The notes: a model not told the origin generated them from the sequence alone. A DNA stretch of 64,000 nt from Scalesia atractyloides (GCA_947069175.1 CAMTDV010000013.1:59650610-59714609), one strand, 5' to 3'; shown: positions 43,045 to 55,245, numbered from the stretch's first letter. A program made the numbers and translations.

Positions 43045-45772
43045 TCATTCTTTATTCTGAGCTTTCGGGCTTGCGGCAGTATCTTGATCTTTTCTCGATG
43101 ATGCAAATTGGTTAAAAATAGCTTCACTGGTTGTGGGTTGGGCCTCCGTAGTGACTTCATATGTAGATGAAGTCGGAGGTTGGGGAATAACTTGAATGTC
43201 TGAATCAGAGGAAGGTTCTTTGCGTTGTGGAGAGGATGATTTTGGCTCAGCAGCTTTCTTCTTTCTAGATTCACCTTTTTCCTTTTAAGTGTCGATCCTG
43301 AGCATAATCTCCATTACTTCAATCTTTCGTGCCCGTGCTCACTCGACCGCCCTTTGAAACAACATGCCTTCCTCCAGGTATTCGTTTCCCGCTCCAACAT
43401 TTATCTTGTTTCCATAGAGAACATTCAGATCAGAAAGACAAAACATGAAAACATCCATCAGATCGAAAATATGGATATCTTCGTTAGAGTTGGATCTGAT
43501 AACCGCTTCACTAGTTTTACCATCATAGAACCATTTCTTGAAGTTGGTGAGGGTCAAAGGTTGTTCCGGAGGAAGCTTCACCCTAGTCACCATTTTTGCT
43601 AGACTGATTACCCAAGTTACCTTTCCTTTTCCTGTAAATGGGTCTTTCGTGGTTTTTGATACGCGTCTTCTTGGGCGTTGTGGTTTGAAAACAGTAAATC
43701 CACGCATGCATTCTCTAAGTATCAATCTTTCAAGGTCGCCACCAATGCTGCTGTTCGTGGGATTTATCAGATCGTGCTTGCTTAGTTCTCGGATATCCCA
43801 GATGGGTAGGCTTTGCATATCATTTCCATTTCGGAAATCCTGGATCACACCTCCTCTTCGTTTCACCACAAACCACCCTGTCAGAGTGCAATATTTCCAG
43901 CTAATGATTCTGTCTGTGACCTCTGTCTTCTCAACCGTTATGACCTGATAAAAGTCTGGCATTTTTGCTCTTTCTTTCTTGAGCCATTCAGGATGCTGAG
44001 GTTCGAACTCATCTCCCCCACCAGTCTCATATAACAACGCATCCTCTAAACCCCACTCAAGAAATTAACTGGCATTTCGGTCCTATCAACCTCTTCTTCT
44101 TCTTCACTATCTCCATCAAAACTAACATCAACAGCAGATTCGAGTTGTTTCTTTTTCTTCTCTGCTATGTCATCCTTCCGTTTATGTTCTCTTTCTCTGA
44201 AGCTATCAAAATTGAAGATATCTTCGCTTGTATATTTTGGTTTCTGGTTTGCTGAAGCATATAGATCCAGTACCAGCTCGTGCAATTTCTCCAACCCCTC
44301 TTGTTGAAATGTTATAAATTCAGATTGCTTAGATACGTGGGAGTGCAGATCTTTGTTCTTCTTTCTCTGCTCTTTCAGCTTTTCTTTAGGCACATTAGTA
44401 TCATTTACCTAATTTTTCAACAAGCAAAACTCCTTTGCAGGAAACAGACCGATTTCTTTGGATAGGCGATCGTACAAGTATTGAAACGGTCGAGGTCTTG
44501 AAGGAAATCTTTGAGGAGGATGTTGAACAGCTTAGGAGGGCTTGGGTGGAACATCCTTGGAATATCCCTCACCTGTCTTTCATTTCTGGGTGTGGGGGTC
44601 TTGCTTGGAGTGGACTCTAAGGGATCGGTTAATAGCCCTTCTACAAAGTGATCTAACTGCTTTTATTCCGATGTCACCACAATGGGTGTCTCTGACTCTG
44701 TCATCTCTCTCCTTTTCATTCTTCGTTCACTCTTTTCTACCTCCGCGACAGCGTGAATAGCCTACATCTTTTCAATCTCCTCTCGTGTTGATCCAGCACG
44801 AATGCTATCACCCATAATTCGCTCTATGTTTGAGGAGTCTTTCTTGCTCTTCTTCTTGGAGGATTCTCCTTCAACCACTTTCTTTCCTTTGTCTTTGAGT
44901 TTGCGTATAAGTGGTATTTCCTCTTCAACTTCAGCTTCTTCTTCAACATCAACAGGTTTGTCATGTCCTTCTCTACCATGCCTCACCCTCTCCCGGTACT
45001 TATTGTATGCAGCCAGAACAAGGGGAAGTCTTTCTTCTCTGTACATCCAACTATGTAGCATTACCCACTCCTTTGTTTTTAGCTCCGTTTTTTGTCTTCC
45101 TTTGGGAATCTGAAACTGATATAGATTTCCATCATGCGGTAAGTTCTGGTGCTGATCATCATTGAGCAACTGTATAAATCTTGGGTACATGGCCCATGCG
45201 CCTTTGTTTACGTTGTCGATCATGCAGTAAAAAATTAGGCCAGAGATGTTGAAGGATTGATTGGTACATAGATTTAGCATTGTTGCAGACCATTCCAAAT
45301 TTAAACCATCGTATCCACCTTTCCTGTGACAGATGCTCATGCAAAATGTGTGTATGATGAACCTCCAATCCTTTATAAGACCTGACTTCTTTATCTCGTT
45401 CTTGCTTCGAAATCTCCAACATAGTTCATTCCACAGAATCCTTCTAGAACTGGTTCTTTACTTAGCTTTATCGTATCACTGGAACTGTCTCCTAGGCTGA
45501 GAACTTTTCGAATTCGCTCTTCTGTCACCTTTATCTCTTTGTTGCGTACAGTTGCGGTGATATGCTTGACTTGGTTCAATGTTCTCACTCTTGCGGTTCG
45601 CCAAAATTCTTCTATGTGAATATAGTAAATCTTCGGATTAGCTTGAACAACATAACTTATGCTGCTTCTTGATAGCCAGTCCATTACGTCTTCAAAATCA
45701 GGCTTAGGAGGAACTAGTGTAATTGGCTGATTGTGCTTCCTTGTGCCATCCCAGACTAATTGTTTGAGCCAT
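43045..45772 (-). pseudogene. ORF3 of element B
   Basis: Probable start ATG at 45772 (MAQTI, compare MALNI in A), then a shift into the frame with PPKPDFEDVMDWLSRS, ANPKIYYIHIEEFWRTARV and IRKVLSLGD (to about 45470). A one-base loss near 45385 shifts to KKSGLIKDWRFIIHTFCMS and SGLIFYCMIDNVNKGAW, MYPRFIQLLNDDQ, EWVMLHSWMYREERLPLV (45390-45040), then an acidic/Lys-rich region (EEEAEVEEEIP) and a stop at 44762. A second intact block of 232 codons (44037-43339) has LPIWDIRELSKHDLINPTN, FKPQRPRRRVSKTTKDP and TGKGKVTWVISLAKM. A Ser/Pro-rich tail ends TGA at 43045, 34 bp before the LTR. Role unknown. Related to ORF3 in A and C. Confidence 0.7.
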
Positions 45773-45834
45773 TCTGAAACGTGAAAACGAGCCAAGTTAT
45801 TCTGAGCTAAGAAACACGACAATTAGTTAGTAAG

Positions 45835-46640
45835 GATATATATATACACGAATATACAGAAAAAATAGAAAATTTTGAATTTAAAAAAAATAATTTCGCT
45901 GGAATTTTCGCTGACAATTACGCCGGATATGACTACAATATATGCTGGACAAGCGACTTTTATACATAAGACACAGTGACATATACGCCGGTAGTGGCTT
46001 ATTTATGCTGGATATGTGTCACGTATTTAAGTCTTGTCTCGAGAAAGCACTCAACGTAGATGCTTATCTACGCTGGTTGACCAGCGTATTTAACAAATAT
46101 GCCGTCTGCTTGAACTCGCGTTCAATATTCAAATCTGCGATCACTTGTCTTCCTCGTAAATATGCCACATTCATCTTAATTACGCTGCATTCAAATAAAT
46201 ACGCCAGCTTCAAAAGTTTCTTGATAAACCCAAGATTAAACTCTGAAAACAGATTCAATCATTTTCAGTGATTGTATCGTTTTTGTACTTGATTTCAAAA
46301 GACTCAACAATGATCGATCAATATACAAATACTGAAATCATACCTAGATCGATATCACAAATCTGATCAAATGTTTAGATGATAATTTAAGTTTGAGTAG
46401 TGGGTTTTGGTATAACTGAAGAAGATGAAATTTTGAAAAAGAAACACATACAGATCTGATATATGTATATATGCAAGATTAAATATATACAAGATTATCT
46501 TCCAGGCTATTTAATAAATACGCTGGAATAATAAATACGCCGCGTAGATTGTTTTTGAGGTTTCTTCAAAGCTAAGAAGTTCAAAACAAATACGCTCGAA
46601 AATCTTATACTTTCTCGAAAAACGTGCCCTTTTTAGTTAA
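45835..46640 (-). repeat. TACGCTGG word array upstream of ORF3 of B, intron-like
   Basis: At least 12 copies of TACGCYGG, TTCGCTGG, ATGCTGG or CAGCGTATTT between 45890 and 46620. On the minus strand a possible donor (GATCTAG/GTATGATTT, about 46345) and acceptor (GTTTCTTAGCTCAG, about 45810) could remove part of it, and TATATATATA at 45837-45846 lies about 65 bp before the ORF3 ATG. Confidence 0.6.
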
Positions 46641-47827
46641 AAATAGTGCAAAAATTGAGAATAAGTTTAAGAAAAAACAAATTTGCAATTTGAACCCAGA
46701 AAATCATTTTTAGAGACACGAAGCTTCCTTTTTCACATAATTCTTACTAATTCGGATCCTCTGACTTTCCTGCAAAAGATCATACTGGCAACACTTTGTC
46801 AGTTTGTAAAGTAATAAAAAGTATTGAACAATCAAGGCACAAGAAAAACTCTTCAGTACGTTGTCCCTTTAAATCCATGCACCTTTCTTTCAACATACTT
46901 TCAGTGAGCGTTTTATCATGTTGTGGTAATTTTGACTAGAATTGCAATAACCCCCACTCAAGCTAGACTATTAGAATGTTGTGCTCGTGAGTCCCACATC
47001 AGGATATACCCCCGCGATCAAGGTATGCACAAAGATTCCTCATAGAAGGTGAGTATATTGACTTCATTCGTTTTGAATTTCAACGATAGACAATAGGTGA
47101 TCAGGTCAGTACTTTCGTACAGCAGAGAGACCAATGTCTCATGAGGGCTAAGACAGATACCATAGACGGTACGATTTAAGCACTTGAATGATTCTCAAAA
47201 TGAGAGCTTCATCTGTGTAGGATTTTGACCGCATTGGCTCTTTTGAAAAGATATCATAATTGTGTCTAGGTCAGCATATATCTTGATGCAGCAGAAGAGC
47301 AACTATGATATCCCCGAATGTTAGTTAATATAAAGACCCGAAATCTTGGACTTTGGCAATCTATCAACGCAAGATTTAAGACCATCAAGCCATATGCCAC
47401 AACGTGTTACCCGCAAGATGCACAACATTGTGGGTATCCAGAATTCTTGTGTAAGCATTAACTTATGTCGCTTACTCGCAGTTTACTCGATGGTATTGCT
47501 GAATCTACTGACACGTTGTTGCTTGGCACCTCCATCGATTGCTGTTTTAAGAACAAACAAAGTGTTAGCAATTTTCTATCATTTCTTAAGCAGGTGTCAA
47601 TCGAAAGATCAAATCTTAAAAATTATGCTAATTTTCTGGAAACCCCCTCCCCCCCCCCCCTTAAAATTTGATTTTCGAAAGTCCGGAGCTTGAAAATGAA
47701 AATTTAAAGTTGAGAAATCTTTTTGTTGGGCACATTTTTAAGGTATTTAAGATATTTATTATGAAAAGTTTTTTTATTATTTTATTATTTTTTTATTACT
47801 ATTTTTAATCAGTTATGAAAACTCAAA
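46641..47827 (-). other. Non-coding region between pol and ORF3 of B
   Basis: No supported ORF. Contains a C12 run at 47649-47660 and A/T-rich tracts at 47750-47815. Ordinary base composition elsewhere. Long pol-ORF3 spacers are known from SIRE/Maximus-like elements (family knowledge). Confidence 0.6.
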
Positions 47828-50800
47828 TCATTTCCAGTCAAGGAAATTGACCATTTCCAACCAGGTTACCAACTGGTTGAAGCGGGTTTTGTCGAAGGCT
47901 TTCATGAAAATATCAGCGTTTTGTTGCATGGTGTCCACCGGTACCACTTGAATGTACCCTTTACATACGCATCTCTGATCGCATGAATGAGAATTTTGAT
48001 GTGCTTTGTTCTGGAGTGCTGGATAGGATTTTTCACAATTCCTAGACACGCCTTGTTATCGATGAATATTGGAGTCTTCATAATGTTGACTCCGTAATCC
48101 AGCAACTGATTTTGTATCCAAAGAACTTGTGAGCAGCAATGTAAGCTGCCGTATATTCGGCTTGAGCAGTAGATGAGGAAACTGTTGTTTGCTTCCTCTT
48201 TGCCATGATATCAGACGATTTCCTAAGAATTGACAGCCTTCGGAGACGGACTTTCTGTCTACATTGCAACCTGCATGATCACTATCAGAATAAGCAATTA
48301 AATCAAAACTACTATCTTTAGGATACCAAGTCCGAGCTTGAGGGTTCCTTTTAGATAGCGAAAAATTCGTTTGACAGCGGCTTCATAAGATACTTTTGGA
48401 TTCGTCTGAAATCGTGCACAAAGGCAAACATCCCACATAATGTCAGGCCTACTTGCGGTCAGATACATCAATGAGCCTATCATCGAGCGATAGAAGGACA
48501 TGTTCACTGGTTTTCCTTGAAGATCAGATGTGAGTTCGGTCTGAGCTGCAAATGGTGTGCGGTAGTTTTGTAGTCATTCATACTGTACCTTGCGAGAGTA
48601 TCCTGATGTATTTCCTTGATGAATGAGAATACCGTCTTCTCTCTGCTTCACCTCTAATCCCAAGAAAAATGTGAGTTCTCCCATCATGCTCATTTCGAAC
48701 TTAGCATTCATAACTTTTTCGAACTCCTTGCATAGGTCCTCATTAGTTGATCCAAAAATAATATCGTCTACATAGATCTGCACCAGCATCACATTAGCTC
48801 CGATCCTCTTCGTGAAGAGAGTCATATCGATTTTACCTCTTGTGTACCCACATTCCAAAAGATATGTTGACAAAGTCTCATACCAGGCTCGAGGAGCTTG
48901 ATGAAGACTGTAGAGAGCTTTGTCAAGCTTATAGTATTGTGCAGGAAAATGTGGATCTTCAAAATCCGGAGGTTGGAAACATAGACTTCTTCCTTCACCT
49001 TCCCATATAGAAACACACTCTTTACATCCATCCGAAACACCTTGAAGTTTTTGTATGAAGCATAAAGCTAAGAATATTCTAATAGATTCCAAGCGTGCTA
49101 CCGGAGCAAAAACTTCCTAATAATCAATCCCTTCCTCCTGTCGGAAGCCTTGAACTACCAATCTTGCCTTATTCTTGATGACTAACCACGATCGTACATT
49201 TTGTTATGAAATACCCACTTGGTGCCAATCTGATACTTTCCATCTGGTAGATCAATGAGTTCCCAGACTTTGAGTTTACAAACTGAGATAACTCTTCTTG
49301 GATTTCCTGCACCCAGCTTGGTTCTTCAATGTCTCTTGGTACAAACTGTGAAAGAAAAGCTGCATACAATCCAGTGTTGATGGTGTGTGTTTGACCACGA
49401 GTTGAACTCCATCTTCCAGGAACCAATGACATTCTCAATTGGATGATTTCAATTTGTCTTGTATCTAGTGTTGGTGTGAGTCTCAATTTGTTGAGGTAGA
49501 TTGGAGAATTGTTCATCAAGTAGATATTTGAGGTGAGTCTTCTTTAGGTGGTTCATCCACAATCAACTGCGAAGAAGAAGCATTACATGCAGATGCATTC
49601 TCAGCCGAAGTGTCGTCATTAACTTCGTCAACAGGAAGGATTGGATCGGTAGAGATGGGGTGAAATGAGTTGTAAAAGGAGTGAAACCAATTTCTGAAGG
49701 ATCAAACAATGGCTCTATAGGGGTTGTTTCGGCAGGTTCTGTTTTAGTGAGTGGTTCATCAATGTCGAAAGAGTTGAATACAACGTCTACATCATAAAAC
49801 CAGTTTGGAGAACTTCCAAAGTTGGTGGAGTTTCCTTCTTGAAAGTCGACGTAGTATGATTCAATTACCATCTTGGTTCGTTTGTTGTAAAACCGATACG
49901 CCTTTTGAGAAGATGAGTAGCCCATGAAGTGGCATACATCACCGACTACTTCAAACTTGATGAGATTGTCTTCAGTGTTGAGGAGTGTACAAGAACATCC
50001 GAACGATCTAAAGAAATCTATCAGAGGCTTCCTTTCAAAAAGAAGTTCATAGGTTGTTTTTCCATGAGGTTTAACGACGAGAACTCGATTCAAAACGTAG
50101 CATGCTGTGTTGACTTCTTCTGCCCAGAAAATCATAGGAAGCTTGGAGTCCATGAGCATAATTCGAGCAACTTCAATGAGTGTTCTATTCTTCCGTTCTG
50201 CTATGCCATTCTGCTGAGGAGTTCTGGCTACACTATACTGAAGGTGTATTCCCTTTTCTTCACAGAAGGAGACAAACGTTTGATTTTTGAGTTCCAATCC
50301 ATTGTCATTTCTGACAGATTGACCTTCAGCTTGATCACGTTTTCAATCATGGGAATGAAGCTCTTGAGAGTGTATGTTGTTTCGCTTTTGGCTTCAAGAA
50401 AATATACCCATGAAAAACGGGAGAAATCATCTGTAATCACCAAGTAATAGGATCTTTTAGCTAAACTTTTAATACTTATACGGCCGAAAAGATCCATGTG
50501 CAGTAATTGCAATGGAGCAGATATCGTATTCACTGCTTTGGGTTTGTGCGGCTTTTTGTGTTGCTTGCCTTGGCAATCCTCTTACTAAATTTAAGTTGGA
50601 AAGTTTATTCACATTTTTGAAGTTCACATGCCCCAACCGCCTATGCCAAAGCAGTGATTCCGACTCTGAAGCTTTTAAGATAAGACATGTCATATGCTCA
50701 TTGGATTTAGCATTTTTCACATTGAGAACGTAGGTGATTGTTTTGACGAGGAGCTGTGAGCATAATCAATTCAGCAAGAACAAAATATTCGGGTTTGAGG

Positions 50801-51613
50801 AATAAGCATTCCACATCGTTGAACATCACTGAGATTCCTTTGTCACACACTTGTGATACGCTCATCAATTGTAACATAATTCTAGAACATAATTTACATT
50901 CTCTAATGTAAGTGCTTCAGATACGACGTCACCCATTCCAACAATTTTCCTTCCCTTTTCATCTCCAGCAAAGGATACGAAATCGCCATCGATGACTCGA
51001 AAGTTCTTTAGGAGATCCTTCAAACCGGTCATATGCCTCGAGCATCTACTTTCAACGTGCCAAATATATTCCATGAGCATTCGAAGCAATTTTTGCATTT
51101 TATTCTGTTATACAACAACAAACACAAATATGTACACATTAGTTAGTTTTCGGAACCTAGACTTGCTTCAAGTTTGATCTATCATGATTTTGAACAGTAA
51201 TATTTTCTTTTCTTTTCCAAAAACAAGTTGTATTTACTATGCATTTTACTGATTTCTTGAGATTATCAAATTGATCAGTGAAACTTTTGACAAGATCTTT
51301 TTTGGTTAGGAAATTTCTTGCTCTTGCAATGTTTCGCAATATATCCTAGAAGACCACAGTGAAAGCATAGCTTGCAATTTGATCTTTCTTTTTTGGTAGA
51401 CACGGCATGTGAAGATGATGTATGTGATGAGAGTCTAGAGCTGCTTGAAGCATTATCTGATGATGCAGCATAGCTTGAACTTTTGACTTTCTTCATTTTC
51501 TTGTCAAGACGATTTTCATCCTCAACTCCTTCTTCACTAATCTCACCATCTGATGACGAGATTGATTCTAGATTGTCACTTGACGTTTCTTCGTCACTTT
51601 CTGAAGTTGTCAT
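47828..51613 (-). pseudogene. Copia Pol of element B (protease to RNase H), several lesions
   Basis: Protease block IWHVESRCSRHMTGLKDLL (51050) has the catalytic Asp-Ser-Gly read as Glu-Ser-Arg. The pre-integrase domain LLWHRRLGHVNFKNVNKLS is at 50650. Integrase DLFGRISIKSL and DDFSRFSWVYFLEAK (50480-50390), TPQQNGIAERKNRTLIEVAR with the catalytic Glu (50210), FRSFGCSCTLLNTEDNL (49990). Reverse transcriptase WVQEIQEELSQF (49310), YKLDKALYSLHQAPRAWYET (48900), intact catalytic YVDDIIFGSTNEDL (48770). RNase H SFYRSMIGSLMYLTASRPDI (48490), FIDNKACLGIVKNPIQHSRT (48060), C-terminus KAFDTRFNQL-like ending NFLDWK at 47828. Frames change at least six times. Confidence 0.9.
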
Positions 51614-54175
51614 ACTGGAGTCATCACTAATGCTGACTTGAGTGAATCTTTATCAGTCTCTGATGTACCTATACATGATGGAACAAACTCGGGAATTTCC
51701 TCTGTAAGGAACTTTCCAAATTTGTTTTTCTTCAATTCTGGGACAAATACAGGAGATTCAAGCACAACATTTTCATCATTAAAAACAGAATTTAAGTCAT
51801 GACTTTCAACCATTGCATGCACTGGGTTGTGAGTCTTAAATGTAGGCACATGGCCATTAGAGTCATCCTGAATATTAAATTTAGGCATACAGCCATTACA
51901 GTCATCCATCCTAGTCAAACTATTACATTTATCCTGAAAAGAAGTACTGTTTTTCTTGTTACAGTTCCATGCAAACCAGTTAACTGTAGAATAACTGTCG
52001 CCAGATTAACCAATTCCTAATTTCAATCCTCCAAAGTCATCATCTTCATCGCACACATCTTCTTTACGCTTACACATATCTCATTACTTTCAGAAATGTT
52101 AGTATTGTTTTCATTTTTGTAAAAGACATTTTGAGCTAACATATCATGTTTATCGATGAAATCATTCTTAGGATGAGGAGATGGCATAGGTACATAGTTT
52201 TTGTTGTGCGGAGGAGGAAAGATTTTTCTTTCGTTTCTGAGCTTATCTTTGTATCCAATTCCATCCTTCACGAATATCGGTCGTTGGCAATTTTCAATAT
52301 CAACCAGTGCCTTTTGACTAACTTTCCATTTATCAATTGTGATTTGCAATTTGTTATTTTCATTTTGAGATTTTCTAATCTTTCAGTTAAATCATTTATG
52401 ATAAAATCTTTTCTAAAAAACGATTTTTTTAATGTCTGCATCTTAGTCAAAGTTGAGTTCAATTTTCTCTGATATGCAGCTTCGTTTTCTTTCAATTCTT
52501 GGTTAAATTTCAAAACCTTTTCTTTTTCTCTAATCAGGTCACGGTTGAGTGATTTGTAATGTGCCATGACGTTCAAACATGGTTGGGAGCACAATTTTGC
52601 TTTAAATTCATACGATATGCTATTTACCAAATCCTTATCCTCTGTTTCTTTTGCAGACTCTGCTTTCATGGCGGCTATAGAAGTTCTAGCTTTCTCACTC
52701 TTGTTGTCGCTGGTTGCTCCTTGGACTGTCTTTTTCGATTCAGTCTTCTCAGCCTCCTGCTTTCCCTTTTCTAAAGTTGGTTCAGTAGGAGTGATTATGC
52801 TTTTCAAACCTTTATCGTCCTTGGGAATTCTTGCAGTTTGCTTCTCAACGCAGTTTGATGAAGACGTGACAGATACATTAGAGATTTTGCCATCAGTGCT
52901 TTCTCCTTTTCCCACAGCTATTTCTTTGCCCAGTCGTAGTCTTCCACCACTAAAGCTTTTGGGTTATTATCAGCAACATGATCACTTCCTTCGATAGCTA
53001 TTGGCTATCTTGTCAGAACGAGTTCAACATTTTCATTTTTCAGCAGTGGGCACTCCCTCTTGAAGTGACTCAGATTCTTGTAGTTGAAGAATCTTAGCTT
53101 GGACTTGTCAAAACCGGCTTTTCCCAGTGCTAGTCTCTTTCCTGTTTTGTCTTGAAACTTCTTTAATCGTAGGGTGATCATCGCCATTTGCCACTTCAAG
53201 TCCATTTCCTCCATATCATCAGGATCTACCTGATACATGTCTTCATGCAGTGAGAAAATCTCTTTTGAGCTCACCTGACATGAGAGCTTCATAGCTACTC
53301 AGGAAGGTGTTAAACAATGCAACATGTTCGGTGGACATCTTGAGTGCTTGAGCATCACCGGCCACAGTAGTCTTCTCGTTAGATGATGAAGCCTTCGCAG
53401 AGCTTGCGGAAGCATTAGGGTAAGATGCGGTAGCATTTTGAGGCTTCAAACCACAAGAGGTTATGGGGGCAAGGAATGCTATTTTTTTGGGAGTAGCAAC
53501 AGCAGTGAATTGGATGGATTTTTGAGAGTATCCTGCTTATTCATCTCTCTCTTGAGCATGTCCATTTCAAAGGCCTTTAGAGTGTTGATCAGTTCTGAAA
53601 ATGTGACATGATAGTGCTGGTCAAGAAGGTTCTTTGATCATCATACATTGTAGGCTCCATTCTTTTGGGAGAGAGTCCAAAAGCTTCTTGATGGAGGCAT
53701 AGTTTGCAACAGGATTTCCTACTTTCTTCATTTTTGTTAGCACTCCCAAAAATCGACTGATATATTCTGACAAGCTTTCACCACGAACACTCCTAAACAT
53801 GTTGTATTCTTTCTGAACCATATCTCTCTTGTTATCCATAAACTCTTCGTTCCCTTCATAGTGATCAATAAGAGCCAACCACAGTTCATGAGCTGAAGTG
53901 TATTCTTCAAACAGATTGTTGTCGTCCTTGGACAGAACCATTGTTAGAGCAGCATGAGCCCTGCGATCCCGTTGAATGAGAGTTCTGTCTTCTTCATAGG
54001 AACGTGTGGTCCCACTGTGACAGACATCCATTGAGTATAGTCGGTATACTCAAAGAACACTTTGATTCAATTCTTCCAACTACTAAAGTCTTCAGATCCT
54101 TTCAACTTGGGAGGTCTCGTAGTTGTTCCTGTCTCCAGTTCGTCGGGCTATTGGATTAAGCTGATTGAGTGACAT
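51614..54175 (-). pseudogene. Copia Gag of element B with two zinc knuckles, broken
   Basis: ATG near 54175 (MSLNQLNPIA), then frame changes: PPKLKGSEDFSSW and EYTDYTQWMSV, the Gag core DRRAHAALTMVLSKDDNNLF, HELWLALIDHYEGNEE, VQKEYNMFRSVRGESLSEYI (54000-53700), DPDDMEEMDLKWQMAMITLR and a first knuckle FFNYKNLSHFKREC (53090) in which both leading Cys and a Gly are changed. Then a 215-codon Lys/Glu-rich coiled-coil (52915-52268) and an Asn/Ser-rich acidic linker (51918-51400). The second knuckle CFHCGLLGYIAKHC (51375) lies just downstream and has Tyr for the His. Several stops. Neither knuckle could bind zinc normally. Confidence 0.85.
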
Positions 54176-54794
54176 TTGATTGATTTCGAGTCTGAAAATG
54201 TGATCTGGAAATAAATACACTGGAATTAGAGAGACTAGTAAGCAAATACGCTGCAAATGACAAATACGCTAGTGAAGCCTAGCTTCGAGATCCGGCGGCA
54301 ATAGCTAAATCCGCTGGAACACACAAAACAAACATGAGTTTGGTTAAATGCGCTGATTACCATGATAAAATCGCTGAGGATCTTTATCGCTGACTTCGAA
54401 GTTGCCTTCATTAAATACGCTGGCACTATTTCGCTGGAAATCAACAAATCCGTTGGTGTAAGGCCGGCGTAATTGGTAATTACGCGATATTCAAGTTAAA
54501 AATGCTATATTCAAAATTACTACGCTGCCTTCAAAGATAAATATGCCCAATAGAGTTTAAGCACGAACAAAAACCCTCTAATCACCCAAAAATGACTCAA
54601 AATCGATGTTTCTTTGTACCAAAATGACCCAAATGTTACCAAAGCACCTATTAACAACAACCCAATGATTAAACACACCAGATCAAGCCATTTTAAGTCC
54701 AAAACTTTTAAAAACTTTGAAACTTTGAAAACTTTTGAAAAACCTTTAAAACTTGAGGAATCTTAACAAAAACTCAAACAATCAAGAGCACAAA
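54176..54794 (-). repeat. Leader of element B with TACGCTGG word array
   Basis: Between 54205 and 54545 about 13 variants of AAATACGCTGG (also AAATCCGCTGG, TTTCGCTGG, AATTACGC). The same word fills the region upstream of ORF3 at 45890-46620. Confidence 0.7.
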
Positions 54795-54807
54795 GGCTCT
54801 GATACCA
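54795..54807 (-). other. Primer-binding site of element B
   Basis: TGGTATCAGAGCC on the minus strand, three bases from the LTR end. Confidence 0.9.
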
Positions 54808-54810
54808 AAT

Positions 54811-55240
54811 TGTGAGTCCCAAATCAGATTCGGATCACAGTGGTTGATTGTTATCACCCAAACAACTTTTGTTTGAATGTGTAAAAGTTAAGAAAACCAA
54901 AAGGTGAAGATGAAGATTAAGATGAAGATTCTTGTATGGATCAAACAACAAGTGTTGTATATAGAATCCCAAAGGATATAATTATGAATGCACCTGATAT
55001 TTCGGATTAAGCACAAGAACAACAAGCACAACACAAGAGCAATCACAAAATCTGTCCAAGAACCTTGGACTAGGGTTTTTCATTGATTAGCAATATATAT
55101 ACGCATTGGGACTTTAAATACGCCGCTACAGGTAGTATTACCAAAAATTACACTTTTAGCCCTTCTAATTTTACTAACTATTACAATCAAGCTCTAAACT
55201 ATTTAAACTCAAGTATCAACGGTCTTAAAACGTTCTAACA
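54811..55240 (-). repeat. 5' LTR of element B (430 bp)
   Basis: TGTGAGTCCC to GTTCTAACA, homologous to 42571-43011 with small indels. Confidence 0.93.
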
Positions 55241-55245
55241 GTTTT

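Larger units (their letters stand above)
42571..55240 (-). mobile_element. Ty1/copia retrotransposon B (minus strand), nested in the 5' LTR of A
   Basis: 12,670 bp, inserted in the A LTR with 5-bp flanks ATTTT (42566-42570) and GTTTT (55241-55245), one base different. LTRs 42571-43011 and 54811-55240 begin TGTGAGTCCC and end TTCTAACA. Order on its own strand: 5' LTR, primer-binding site, leader, gag with two zinc knuckles, protease, integrase, reverse transcriptase, RNase H, a long non-coding stretch, ORF3, polypurine tract, 3' LTR. The LTRs differ mainly by small indels and are more alike than those of A, as expected for the later insertion. Confidence 0.94.

Noticed and set aside
43538..45165. 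Plus-strand frames over 80-136 codons opposite ORF3 of B
   Set aside because: Shadows of the minus-strand ORF3; composition follows the complement of conserved minus-strand codons.
47649..47660. C12 homopolymer in element B as a functional tract
   Set aside because: On the element strand it is G12 and purine-rich, but it is 4.6 kb from the 3' LTR; simplest reading is a slippage tract or an assembly artefact.
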